The notes beneath the pieces are model-generated. The model had not been told where the DNA came from. It did no database searches and saw only the letters and a program-made list of their open reading frames with translations. Source: Paractinoplanes aksuensis (GTDB lineage: Bacteria > Actinomycetota > Actinomycetes > Mycobacteriales > Micromonosporaceae). From it: 64,000 nucleotides of DNA. Each line of letters begins with the position of its first letter. Within the stretch, counting starts at the first letter, position 1. Positions 1 through 7,776 of this stretch are shown piece after piece. The stretch is from NCBI RefSeq assembly GCF_024137025.1, contig NZ_JAMYJR010000023.1, positions 1 through 64,000 on the forward strand, written 5' to 3'. A program made the translations under genes and the position numbers.

Positions 1-74
1 GGGGCCCCCGCCCCCCCCCCCCCTCCCCCCCCCCGGGGGGCCCCCCCCCCGGGGGGGCGGGGGGGGGGCCCCCC
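1..74. other. G/C homopolymer stretch at window edge, probable artefact
   Basis: Almost only runs of C and G with no codon structure. It sits at the very edge of the sequence and stops abruptly before ordinary sequence starts around position 75. This is typical of low-quality or mis-assembled contig ends rather than a biological element. Confidence 0.7.
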
Positions 75-83
75 ACCGGTGGA

Positions 84-127
84 CGAGTGCGGTCACGGTT
101 GGGGACTGGTGGCCGTGCCCGCACTCG
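84..127 (-). terminator. Hairpin terminator of the DUF1996 gene
   Basis: Imperfect inverted repeat with 15-base arms (84-98 and 113-127, one mismatch) and a 14-base loop, only 3 bases past the stop codon of the leftward CBM6-DUF1996 gene. There is no T tract, which is common for actinobacterial terminators. Confidence 0.55.
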
Positions 128-130
128 CGA

Positions 131-1624
131 TCAGAAGTTGCCGTACGTGTCGCACTTGGCCTTCTGGACCAGGCAGTCCTTGACCCGGTGGCCGAGAGCG
201 GCGTCCTCCCAGGCGAGGAACGCATCGCCGTGCATCGAGCTGGCGTTGCCCGAGCTCAGCTTGAAGCCGGCGCTGGAACCCGAGGTCGGATAGCCGATCA
301 CGAAGGCGATCGACGGGATGGCCACCGGGAACTTGCCGCTGCACTTGCCGGACGAGTCGGCCCCGCCGGTGTGCGACTTGTGGTCGGGGCTGTCCAGGTG
401 CACGCCGTCCCAGCAGTCCGGGAAGGTCAGGTGGAAGGTTAGCTCGGCAGTCTTGGCACAGACCGGCCAGTTGCCGTCGGCGCTGCGGCCGATCTCGCCA
501 CCGGCGCCGGCGCACCAGAACTGGCCGTTGGCGCCCTTCGGTGTGGCCACCTGGCGCTTGGCGTCGCCGACGACCATCCGGAAGCCCTGCGGCAGCGGCA
601 TGGTCCTGGTCGAGTCGGGCAGACGCGAGCCGTAGTAGACGGTGACACCGTGCGGTTCGACCTTCTGGCCGTTCTCGTAGAGACTCGGGATCCAGTACGA
701 CGAGTGGTCCTCGTCCGGCTTGCAGCTGGAACCGGTGTTCTTGAGCAGCGTGTCGGTCGTGGTGAACGCGTCGGTCGACTTGTTGCCCAGGAACGAGTGC
801 ATGTGCGAGCCGCCCGGCAGGCCCGGCAGCACGATCGGGTCGTCGGCCAGCGCGTGGCTCACCTTGCACGAGGCGTTGAACTCGGCCACCCGCACCGGGT
901 TGCCGGTGACCGGCTTCATCTTCATCGCGTTGAACTCGGCGACCTGGGCCTTCCACTTGGCCTGGTCCATCACGACCCAGCCGGCGCCGGTGGCCGGCGG
1001 TGAGGTGGGCGTGGTGGTCGCCGGCGGCTTCGTGGTCGGGGCGGTCGTCGGCTTCGTCGTGGGCGGCGTGGTCGTGGGCGGCGTGGTCGTGGCCGTCGCG
1101 CCCAGCGTGAACCAGTTGATGTTGACGAAGTCACTGCCCTGCTTGCTCTTCAGTACGGCGAAGAGCTTCTGCTTGCCGGCCGGGGCCTTCACGGTGGCCG
1201 TCTTGGTGACCCACTTCTGCCAGCCACCGGTCCTGGCCACGGGGATGGTGGTGAGCAGGGTTCCGGTCTGCGAACCGACGCGCAGCTCGATCGAGCCGCC
1301 GGCGGAGTTGTCCGACGCGATCCGGGCCGTGACCGTGCTGCCGATGCTCACGTTGTCGTAGCGCAGCCAGTCACCGTTGGCGAGCCAGCCGACGTTCTTG
1401 CCGCCGTCCTGGTCACCGGTGTTCTCGGTCTGGGCGCCGGACTGGGCCGAGAATGCCTCGGCCTGCAGGCGGCCGGGCACGACGGTCTCGGCCGCGTTCG
1501 CGGTGGCGATGTAGACGCCACTGCCGCCGAGCGCGACGGCGACGGCCGAGGCCAGGACGACGCGGGTCACGCGGCGCCGGGTCTTGGGGTTGGGCGGGGC
1601 GACGTGGAGGGGATCCGTCCGCAT
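131..1624 (-). CDS. Secreted CBM6-DUF1996 protein
   Basis: A 497-residue exported protein. Residues ~18-45 carry an arginine-rich n-region, a hydrophobic core and an ANA-AE signal-peptidase site. Residues ~50-175 look like a family 6 carbohydrate-binding module (QAEAFSAQSG at the start, then GWLANGDWLRYDNV and a final VNINWFTL). A Thr/Pro-rich linker (~178-212) follows, and the C-terminal ~260 residues are a DUF1996 domain (GSHMHSFLGNKS, FPDCWDG, CAGAGGEIGR). DUF1996 occurs in secreted fungal and actinobacterial proteins, often with carbohydrate-binding modules; its activity is not established. Binding to plant or fungal polysaccharide is an inference from the module. The ATG at 1624 directly precedes the signal peptide. 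The gene is monocistronic, with a hairpin right after the stop. Confidence 0.88.
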   Translation of the reverse strand: MRTDPLHVAPPNPKTRRRVTRVVLASAVAVALGGSGVYIATANAAETVVPGRLQAEAFSAQSGAQTENTGDQDGGKNVGWLANGDWLRYDNVSIGSTVTARIASDNSAGGSIELRVGSQTGTLLTTIPVARTGGWQKWVTKTATVKAPAGKQKLFAVLKSKQGSDFVNINWFTLGATATTTPPTTTPPTTKPTTAPTTKPPATTTPTSPPATGAGWVVMDQAKWKAQVAEFNAMKMKPVTGNPVRVAEFNASCKVSHALADDPIVLPGLPGGSHMHSFLGNKSTDAFTTTDTLLKNTGSSCKPDEDHSSYWIPSLYENGQKVEPHGVTVYYGSRLPDSTRTMPLPQGFRMVVGDAKRQVATPKGANGQFWCAGAGGEIGRSADGNWPVCAKTAELTFHLTFPDCWDGVHLDSPDHKSHTGGADSSGKCSGKFPVAIPSIAFVIGYPTSGSSAGFKLSSGNASSMHGDAFLAWEDAALGHRVKDCLVQKAKCDTYGNF

Positions 1625-1838
1625 TTCTAAATCTCTCGTCTCTGCCGTTCTGGTGAACCGGTGGGGGCAGTTTCACCAGGAGTATGCACAGGTCAGAGAC
1701 TTGATTCAATCCGCGGAGAAAGAATTAGGAATGGCATTCCCAAGCGCCGCAGGTAGCCGCAATTCCTATTCTCGATAACGCTTTTCGGGGGAATTTTTCT
1801 TAAGTGTTTCTTAAATCCGCTGAGCGGCCGCCCGGTCG
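1625..1838. promoter_or_regulatory. AT-richer intergenic segment with a GGAATG-g-CATTCC palindrome
   Basis: This 214-base spacer between the deaminase stop and the DUF1996 start is clearly richer in A/T than its surroundings, so it probably holds the promoter of the leftward DUF1996 gene. A perfect 6-base inverted repeat with a single central base lies at 1728-1740. Two TTTCTTAA-like direct repeats lie near 1798-1815. No -35/-10 pair can be assigned with confidence. Confidence 0.35.
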
Positions 1839-3194
1839 CTACGCGTGACGCGCCTTGTCCATCAGACGCCGGTGGGCCCGGGCCGCCTCGCGCGCCAGCG
1901 TTTCCGCGTCGGCGTGCACCAGCTCGCCCCGTTCCACCACCGGGCGCCCGCCGACCAGGGCCAGCTCGACCGGCGCGGCCGGGCCCAACACCAGCGCGGC
2001 CAACCGATCCTCGATCCCCGCGTGGCCGAGCCCGTCGAGCCGCCACACCACCAGGTCGGCCAGCTTGCCGGCCTCGATCGAACCGAGATCGTCCTGCCGC
2101 CCCAGACACCGGGCGCCGCCCATCGTGCCCAGTCGCAACGACTCACGGGCATTCAGCGCACCCGGGCCACCCCGGGTGCGGGCCGTGTAGAGCGCCTGCC
2201 GCAGTTCCTCCCCCAGGTGACTCGCCTCTTGCGAAGCCGAGCCGTCGACCCCGAGGCCGACCGGCACCCGGTGGTCGAGCAGTTCGCGCACCCGGGCCGC
2301 GCCCGCGCCGAGCCTGGCGTTCGAACTCGGGCAGTGCGCCACCCCGGTGCCGGTCGCGCCCAGCTTGGCGATCGCCGAGTCGTCCAGGTGGACACCGTGG
2401 GCCAGCCACACGTCGTCGCCGAGCCAGCCCAGCCGCTCGGCGTACTCGGTCGGCGTGCAGCCGAACCGCTCGCGGCAGAAGTCTTCCTCGTCGTCGGTCT
2501 CGGCCAAGTGCGTGTGCAGCCGGACGCCCTTGCGTCGGGCCAGTTGCGCCGCCTCGCTCATGAGGCGCTCGGTGACCGAGAACGGCGAGCACGGCGCCAC
2601 GGCGATCTGCAGCATGGCGTCGGGTGACGGGTCGTGCCAGCGGTCGATGGCCTTCTCGGTGGCGATCAGGGCCTCGTCGGTGCTCTCGACGATGTTGTCG
2701 GGCGGTAGGCCGCCGTCCTTCTGCCCCAGGTCCATCGAGCCGCGGGTGGGGTGGAAACGCAGGCCGACGCGCCGGGCCGCCTCGATCTCGGCCTCGAGCA
2801 CGTCACCGCCGTCGCGCGGGAAGACGTAGTGGTGGTCCATCGACGTGGTGCAGCCGGACAGCGCCAGCCAGCCCAGCCCGGCCCCGGCCGCCGCGCCGAC
2901 GACCTCGGCGTCGAGCCGGCCCCAGATCGGATACAGCGTCCGCAGCCACCCGAACAGCGTCTCGTCGACGGCCAGGCCCCGGGTCGCCCACTGGTAGAGG
3001 TGGTGATGAGTGTTGATCAATCCGGGCGTGACCAGGCAGCCCGCGCCGTTGACGCGCCGGCCCTCTGCCGTGGGAGCCGTACCCGCACCCACCGCCGCGA
3101 TCCGGCCGTCGTCGCCGACCACCACATGACCGTCAGCGTGATAGCTGTCCGAGTCGTCGACCGTAGCCACGGCGACGTTCTCGATGATGATCAC
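1839..3194 (-). CDS. 8-oxoguanine deaminase (amidohydrolase family)
   Basis: Amidohydrolase of 451 residues, predicted to hydrolyse 8-oxoguanine to urate and ammonia. Metal and substrate motifs of the guanine/8-oxoguanine deaminase group are in order: NTHHHLYQ (histidines at 63-65), HTHLAETDDEEDF, WLAHGVHLDD, AHCPSSNARLG and GLGVDGSASQEAS. The GTG start at 3194 forms a GTGA overlap with the urate oxidase stop. A longer open frame continues upstream but only runs antisense-like through the uricase gene. As the last gene of the purine operon it feeds urate to the preceding enzymes. Some homologues are annotated as hydroxydechloroatrazine ethylaminohydrolase; the urate context argues for 8-oxoguanine. 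Confidence 0.87.
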   Translation of the reverse strand: MIIIENVAVATVDDSDSYHADGHVVVGDDGRIAAVGAGTAPTAEGRRVNGAGCLVTPGLINTHHHLYQWATRGLAVDETLFGWLRTLYPIWGRLDAEVVGAAAGAGLGWLALSGCTTSMDHHYVFPRDGGDVLEAEIEAARRVGLRFHPTRGSMDLGQKDGGLPPDNIVESTDEALIATEKAIDRWHDPSPDAMLQIAVAPCSPFSVTERLMSEAAQLARRKGVRLHTHLAETDDEEDFCRERFGCTPTEYAERLGWLGDDVWLAHGVHLDDSAIAKLGATGTGVAHCPSSNARLGAGAARVRELLDHRVPVGLGVDGSASQEASHLGEELRQALYTARTRGGPGALNARESLRLGTMGGARCLGRQDDLGSIEAGKLADLVVWRLDGLGHAGIEDRLAALVLGPAAPVELALVGGRPVVERGELVHADAETLAREAARAHRRLMDKARHA

Positions 3195-4051
3195 GGGTAC
3201 CACTCCGTTATCGCCGGGGGGACGTCGTCGCGGGTCACAGTGCCTTCGATCAGCCCGTACGGCCGGTCGCCGGCGATGAAGACCTCGTTGTGGTTGGACA
3301 GCTCGAAAGGTGACAGGTCGACCAGGTAGTGGTGCTTGTTGGGCAGCGCCAGCCTGATCTCGGCCACCTCGGGCAGTTCGGTCAGCACCCGGCTGCCCAT
3401 CGCGTACAGCGTCTGCTGCAGCGAATAGCTGTAGGTGTCGACGAACGCGCCGGTCAGCGCCTCGACCGCGGCCGGGAAGGACTTGGCCCAGTCGGTGTCG
3501 TCGCGCAGATGCCGCCACCGGGCGTCGACCGCGGTGGCCAGGATGCGGTCGGTGGTCTCGGGCAGGGTCGTGTAGCGGTCCTGCGCGTACCCGTGGAACT
3601 CCGAGTCGGTCGCGTTGAGCAGGGTCAGGCCGGAGACGCCGCTCACCACCTGGGTCTGCTCGACGGTGACGGTGACCTCGGCCGTACGCGTGTGGTCGCC
3701 CTGGCGCCGGAACGAATGCGGCCCGAGCCGTTCCCAGCCGAACGACTCGATGCCGACCCGGGCCGCGCGGATCTGCGTGTGGGTCTCGACGAAGTGCCGG
3801 GCCAGCAGTAGCGCGAACTCCTCGGGCTCGCCGACCCCGGGCTCCTTGGCGAAGGCGTACACCGTGTTCTTCATGGTGTCGGTGGGCAACACGCCCGCGT
3901 TGTCGCCGGTCAGGTGGGTCGCGGCCAGGTCGCCCGAGAGCGCGACGCTGACGTTGAGATCGGCCAGCGTGTGCGTCTCGCCGTCGCGGGAGACACGGAC
4001 CAGCCGCACCTCGGCCTTGCCGTAACGGTTTTCTCCGAGCACGATCGCCAC
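3191..4051 (-). CDS. Urate oxidase (uricase)
   Basis: Cofactor-free uricase of 286 residues, oxidising urate to 5-hydroxyisourate. The family landmarks are present: YGKAEVRLVRV near residues 10-20 (catalytic Lys), PTDTMKNTVYAFAKE (catalytic Thr), HTQIRAARV, TLLNATDSEFHG, RDDTDWAKSF and LPNKHHYLVDL. Length fits bacterial uricases without the fused OHCU decarboxylase domain seen in Bacillus PucL; here that activity is a separate gene upstream. GTG start at 4051, six bases after the hydroxyisourate hydrolase stop, with GGGAG upstream. It acts between the deaminase and the hydrolase in the cytoplasm. Confidence 0.95.
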   Translation of the reverse strand: MAIVLGENRYGKAEVRLVRVSRDGETHTLADLNVSVALSGDLAATHLTGDNAGVLPTDTMKNTVYAFAKEPGVGEPEEFALLLARHFVETHTQIRAARVGIESFGWERLGPHSFRRQGDHTRTAEVTVTVEQTQVVSGVSGLTLLNATDSEFHGYAQDRYTTLPETTDRILATAVDARWRHLRDDTDWAKSFPAAVEALTGAFVDTYSYSLQQTLYAMGSRVLTELPEVAEIRLALPNKHHYLVDLSPFELSNHNEVFIAGDRPYGLIEGTVTRDDVPPAITEWYP

Positions 4052-4057
4052 GCGCGT

Positions 4058-4420
4058 TCAGCTCCCTCGATAGGTCGTGTATCCGTAGCGGCTGAGCAGC
4101 AGCGGCACGTGGTAGTGCCGCTCGGGGTCGCGGACGTGGAAGGCGACCGTGATCTCCGGGAAGAAGCAGTCGGCGCCCAGGTAGGGCTCGACGTAGAAGG
4201 ACAGCCGGTAGCCGCCCGCCTGCCAGTCGTGCATCGGCACCCGGTAGCGCAGCCGCCCGTCGTCGTCCGTGCGCCCCTCGGCGATCGTCCCCCAACCCTG
4301 CGAGTCGCGTCGCTCCAACCGCACATAAACATCGCTGGCGGGCTCACCGTTCACCGTGTCGAGGATGTGGGTCGAGATCTTGGCGTGGAACGCGGGCGCG
4401 GTGCCGTCGTCAGAGGGCAT
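4058..4420 (-). CDS. 5-hydroxyisourate hydrolase (transthyretin-like)
   Basis: Small transthyretin-fold hydrolase of 120 residues converting 5-hydroxyisourate to OHCU. It shows the N-terminal HILD signature (STHILDTVNG), a central W/Y-rich strand region, and the C-terminal YHVPLLLSRYGYTTYRGS with the family-defining YRGS end. ATG at 4420 is chosen because it matches the family's length. The longer frame upstream only overlaps the decarboxylase gene. The start overlaps the end of the OHCU decarboxylase gene by 11 bases, indicating translational coupling. Confidence 0.95.
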   Translation of the reverse strand: MPSDDGTAPAFHAKISTHILDTVNGEPASDVYVRLERRDSQGWGTIAEGRTDDDGRLRYRVPMHDWQAGGYRLSFYVEPYLGADCFFPEITVAFHVRDPERHYHVPLLLSRYGYTTYRGS

Positions 4421-4913
4421 CGAGCACCCGCTCGAGTCGCAGCAGCGCGATCCGGCGCAGCTGGTCGGTGACAATCGGGCGTTCGGTCGCCTCGTCATTA
4501 GTCAGACGTTCCCGCGCGGCGGCCAGGATCTCGCCCTGCGTACGGCCGCTCGCGAAGATCAGAAAGACATGGCCGAACCTTTTCTCGTACGCCTGGTTGG
4601 CCTCGATCAGCGCGACCCGGGTGGCCTCGTCGGCGCCCTGGGCGGCGGACTGCTCGCGCCGGGACCAGGCCGCCTCGGCCGAGTTGCCGGCAGCGCGCTC
4701 GCCGATGCGCGGGTGGGCGGACAGGCCGGCCAGCACCTCGGGCCAGCTCAGCGCCCGGGCGGCGGCATCGGCCGCGGCCAGCAGCTCGGCCCGCGACTCG
4801 TAGGGCCGTTTCGCGAGGACGGCGGCGCCCCAGGCAGGCGCGGCGCAGCAGGCGTGCAGATCGGGCTCGAGACGGGCGTCGGGCAGCGAGTTGAACACCT
4901 CGACCACGTCCAT
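4410..4913 (-). CDS. OHCU decarboxylase
   Basis: Predicted 2-oxo-4-hydroxy-4-carboxy-5-ureidoimidazoline decarboxylase of 167 residues, yielding (S)-allantoin. The diagnostic AHPRIGE motif carrying the catalytic His lies in the centre, followed by SRREQSAAQ and the conserved YEKRFGHVFLIFASGRT segment. ATG at 4913 has AAGGGG five bases upstream and is preferred over GTG 4919. First gene of the leftward purine operon; together with the next two genes it completes urate to allantoin. No allantoinase is visible in the window. Confidence 0.93.
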   Translation of the reverse strand: MDVVEVFNSLPDARLEPDLHACCAAPAWGAAVLAKRPYESRAELLAAADAAARALSWPEVLAGLSAHPRIGERAAGNSAEAAWSRREQSAAQGADEATRVALIEANQAYEKRFGHVFLIFASGRTQGEILAAARERLTNDEATERPIVTDQLRRIALLRLERVLDAL

Positions 4914-4994
4914 CGGCACCCCTTCCGGTATCAGTCAGCACCGTAGCGTTTTCCTGTTTCGCCAACCCTGCCATGCCGGTCCGACAGTTTTCGG

Positions 4995-5020
4995 TTATCC
5001 ACATTCCGGCGATGTCCACA
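4995..5020. promoter_or_regulatory. Pair of DnaA-box-like sites upstream of hrpB
   Basis: A perfect TTATCCACA at 4995-5003 and a one-mismatch ATGTCCACA at 5012-5020 lie in the divergent spacer between the purine operon and hrpB. The sequence matches the DnaA-box consensus; function here is unproven. Similar pairs recur at 26258 and 48663. Confidence 0.4.
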
Positions 5021-5072
5021 GGCGCCCGTCCGGTCCGGCGACTTTGTCGGACCCGTGCGCCAGGATGGTCCC

Positions 5073-7775
5073 GTGCTGATCGCCGACGACGCCCTGCCCG
5101 AGCTTCCGATCCGTGCGGTGCTGCCGCGGGTTCGCGAGGCGCTGTCCGGCGCGGGCGCGGCGGTGCTGGTGGCCCCGCCCGGCACCGGCAAGACCACGCT
5201 GGTGCCGCTGGCCCTGCCCGGCCGGGTCGTGGTGGCCGAGCCCCGACGACTGGCCGCCCGGGCCGCGGCCCGGCGCATGGCGTCGCTGCTGGGCGAGCGC
5301 CCCGGCGAGCGGGTCGGTTACACGGTGCGCGGCGACCGCCAGGTCTCCCGCCGCACCCAGGTCGAGGTGGTCACCACCGGCGTTCTCGTGCGCCGTCTTC
5401 AGCGCGACCCCGAGCTGGCGGGCACGGCCGCCGTGATCCTCGACGAGTGCCACGAGCGTCACCTCGACACCGACCTCGCGCTGGCCTTCCTGGTCGAGGC
5501 GCGGGCTGCCCTGCGTCCCGACCTGCAGCTGCTGGCCACCTCGGCCACGGCCGACGCGGGCCGGCTGTCCGAGGTGCTGGGCTCGGTCCCGGTGCTGACG
5601 GCGACGGCCCCGCTGTTCCCGGTCGACGAGGTCTGGGCGCCACCCACCGGGCCGATCACGCCGCCGCTCGGTCTGCGGGTCGACCCGCGCCTGCTCGACC
5701 ACGTCGCCGCGACCACCCGCCGGGCGCTGGGCGAGGGCGAGGGTGACGTGCTCGTCTTCCTGCCCGGCGCCCGCGAGATCGACGCGGTGGCGGGCCGCCT
5801 GTCCGGGGTCGAGGCCGAGGTGATCCCGCTGCATGGGCGCCAGCCGGGCGCGGTGCAAGACGCGGCCCTGCGCGCCGCTCCGCGGCGGCGGGTGGTGCTG
5901 TCGACGGCGGTCGCCGAGAGCAGCCTGACCGTCCCCGGGGTCCGGGCGGTGGTCGACGCGGGGCTCAGCCGGGTCCCGCGCATGGATCACGCCCGCGGCC
6001 TCGGCGCGCTGACCACGGTCCCGGTGTCGCGGGCCGCGGCCGTGCAGCGCGCGGGCCGGGCCGGCCGTGAGGCGCCGGGCCGGGTCTACCGCTGCTGGTC
6101 CCCGGCTCAGCACGACCGGTTGCCGGCCCAGCCCGAGCCCGAGATCGCCGCGGCCGACCTCACCGGGTTCGCGCTCGACCTGGCGCTGTGGGGCCATCCC
6201 GACGGCTCCGGGCTGGCCCTGCCCGATCCACCGCCGCCGGGCGCGCTGCAGGCGGCGGTGACGACCCTGCGCGACCTGGGCGCGGTCGACGCCAGCGGCC
6301 GGGTCACGCCGCGCGGCCGGGCGCTGGCCGACGCGGGCCTGCATCCGCGGCTCGCCCGCGCCCTGCTCGACGGCGCGCCGCTGGTCGGGTCGCGGCGGGC
6401 GGCCGAGATCGTCGCGCTGCTCGACGACGACAGCGCCCGGGCCGACGACCTCACCGCCGCCTGGCGCCGGGCCCGCGGCCGCCGCGACCCGGCCTGGCGC
6501 AGCGAGGTCAACCGTCTGTCGGCCGCCCTCACCCGCAACCCGGCCGACGAAACCACCCCCGACGTCACCGACACCGCAGCCGCCCTCGACGAGCCCGCCC
6601 TCGCTGGTAACACCGACGCCGCAACCCCTGACACCGCAACCGCAACCGCTGCCGACGCCGACGCCGCTGCCGCTGCCGCTGCCGCTGCCGGCGGATCGTC
6701 CTCCGGGGCAGGCCCCGGCGCTCGTGACTCCGGCGGCGGAGGGCGGCACGGGCCGGGCGGCGGCCGGGCCCGCGCGGCCGGAACGGGGCCGGGCAACCTG
6801 CCTGACGATCTGGCGGCAGGGCTGGTGATCGGGTTGGCCTATCCGGAGCGGGTGGCCCGGGTGCGCGAGGCCGGCGGCCGCGACTATCTGATGGCGGGCG
6901 GAACGGCGGCCGAGCTCACCGGCGGCAGCGGGCTGGCCGGCGTCGAATGGCTCGCTATCGCCTCGGCCGACCGGGCCGCCGGAGCCCGGACGGCGCGCGT
7001 GCGGGCCGCGGTCCCGCTCGACGAGGCGACGGCGATCGAGGCCGCGGCCACGCTGCTGACCGACGCCACCGAGATCGGGTGGGCCGACGGCGACGTCGTG
7101 GCCCGCACGGTCCAGCGTCTGGGCGCGATCACGCTGGTCGAGCGCCGCATCACCGACCCGAACCGCGAGCTGGTGCGCGCGGCCCTGGCCGAGGGCCTCC
7201 GGCGCGAAGGGCTCGGACTGCTGACCTGGTCACGCGGCGCGGTCGAGCTGCGGGAACGGCTGGCCTTCGCCCATGCCGCGCTGGGCGATCCCTGGCCCGA
7301 CGTCTCCGACCAGGCCCTGCTCGACCGGGCCGACGAGTGGCTCGAGTTCGGTTCGGCCCGCCGCCGCTCCGACCTGGGCCGCATCGACGTGGCCCCGGGC
7401 CTCCGCCGGCTCCTGCCGTGGTCGGTGGCCGGGCGGCTCGACGAGGTGGCCCCCGAGCGCCTTCCGGTGCCAAGCGGGTCACGAGTCCGGGTCGACTATT
7501 CCGATCCGGAGTCACCGGTGCTGGCGGTCAAGGTGCAAGAGGCCTTCGGGTGGCGCGACGCCCCGAGGCTGGGCGACGGGCGCGTCGCCGTGCTGCTCCA
7601 CCTGCTCTCCCCCGCCGGGCGACCGGTAGCCGTCACCCGCGACCTGGCATCGTTCTGGGCGCAGGGCTACCCCCAGGTGCGAGCCGAGCTGCGCGGCCGC
7701 TACCCCCGCCACCCCTGGCCGGAAGACCCGACCACCGCCGAACCGACCCGCCGCACCAAACCCCGCTCGCGCTGA
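5073..7775 (+). CDS. hrpB: ATP-dependent helicase HrpB
   Basis: DEAH-type helicase of about 900 residues. The order is Walker A APPGTGKTT, motif Ib, DECHERHLD (motif II), TSATAD (motif III), FLPGAREID, STAVAESSLTVPGV, QRAGRAGREAPG (motif VI), then the HrpB-specific C-terminal domain. HrpB proteins are widespread RNA-helicase-like ATPases with poorly known substrates. GTG 5073 has AGGA upstream; GTG 5055 in the same frame is an alternative. Between the helicase core and the C-terminal domain (roughly residues 490-570) lies an Ala/Thr/Asp/Gly-rich insertion encoded by a simple repeat. The gene ends one base before the convergent GGDEF-EAL gene. Confidence 0.92.
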   Translation: MLIADDALPELPIRAVLPRVREALSGAGAAVLVAPPGTGKTTLVPLALPGRVVVAEPRRLAARAAARRMASLLGERPGERVGYTVRGDRQVSRRTQVEVVTTGVLVRRLQRDPELAGTAAVILDECHERHLDTDLALAFLVEARAALRPDLQLLATSATADAGRLSEVLGSVPVLTATAPLFPVDEVWAPPTGPITPPLGLRVDPRLLDHVAATTRRALGEGEGDVLVFLPGAREIDAVAGRLSGVEAEVIPLHGRQPGAVQDAALRAAPRRRVVLSTAVAESSLTVPGVRAVVDAGLSRVPRMDHARGLGALTTVPVSRAAAVQRAGRAGREAPGRVYRCWSPAQHDRLPAQPEPEIAAADLTGFALDLALWGHPDGSGLALPDPPPPGALQAAVTTLRDLGAVDASGRVTPRGRALADAGLHPRLARALLDGAPLVGSRRAAEIVALLDDDSARADDLTAAWRRARGRRDPAWRSEVNRLSAALTRNPADETTPDVTDTAAALDEPALAGNTDAATPDTATATAADADAAAAAAAAAGGSSSGAGPGARDSGGGGRHGPGGGRARAAGTGPGNLPDDLAAGLVIGLAYPERVARVREAGGRDYLMAGGTAAELTGGSGLAGVEWLAIASADRAAGARTARVRAAVPLDEATAIEAAATLLTDATEIGWADGDVVARTVQRLGAITLVERRITDPNRELVRAALAEGLRREGLGLLTWSRGAVELRERLAFAHAALGDPWPDVSDQALLDRADEWLEFGSARRRSDLGRIDVAPGLRRLLPWSVAGRLDEVAPERLPVPSGSRVRVDYSDPESPVLAVKVQEAFGWRDAPRLGDGRVAVLLHLLSPAGRPVAVTRDLASFWAQGYPQVRAELRGRYPRHPWPEDPTTAEPTRRTKPRSR
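6663..6686 (+). repeat. Four GCCGCT hexamers inside hrpB
   Basis: Perfect tandem array of four hexamers, flanked by degenerate ACCGCA and GACGCC units from about 6630. It encodes an alanine run in the low-complexity linker of HrpB and keeps the frame. Such arrays are prone to length change by slippage. Confidence 0.75.
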
Positions 7776-7776
7776 C

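Noticed and set aside
1..74. G/C tract as a telomere or structural element
   Set aside because: No repeated unit or palindrome pattern; looks like a sequencing or assembly artefact at a contig end.
3195..4295. Long N-terminal extension of the deaminase frame (818-residue version)
   Set aside because: It runs in another frame through the uricase and hydrolase genes, has Arg/Pro/Gly-rich content and no domain; the GTG overlapping the uricase stop gives the family length.
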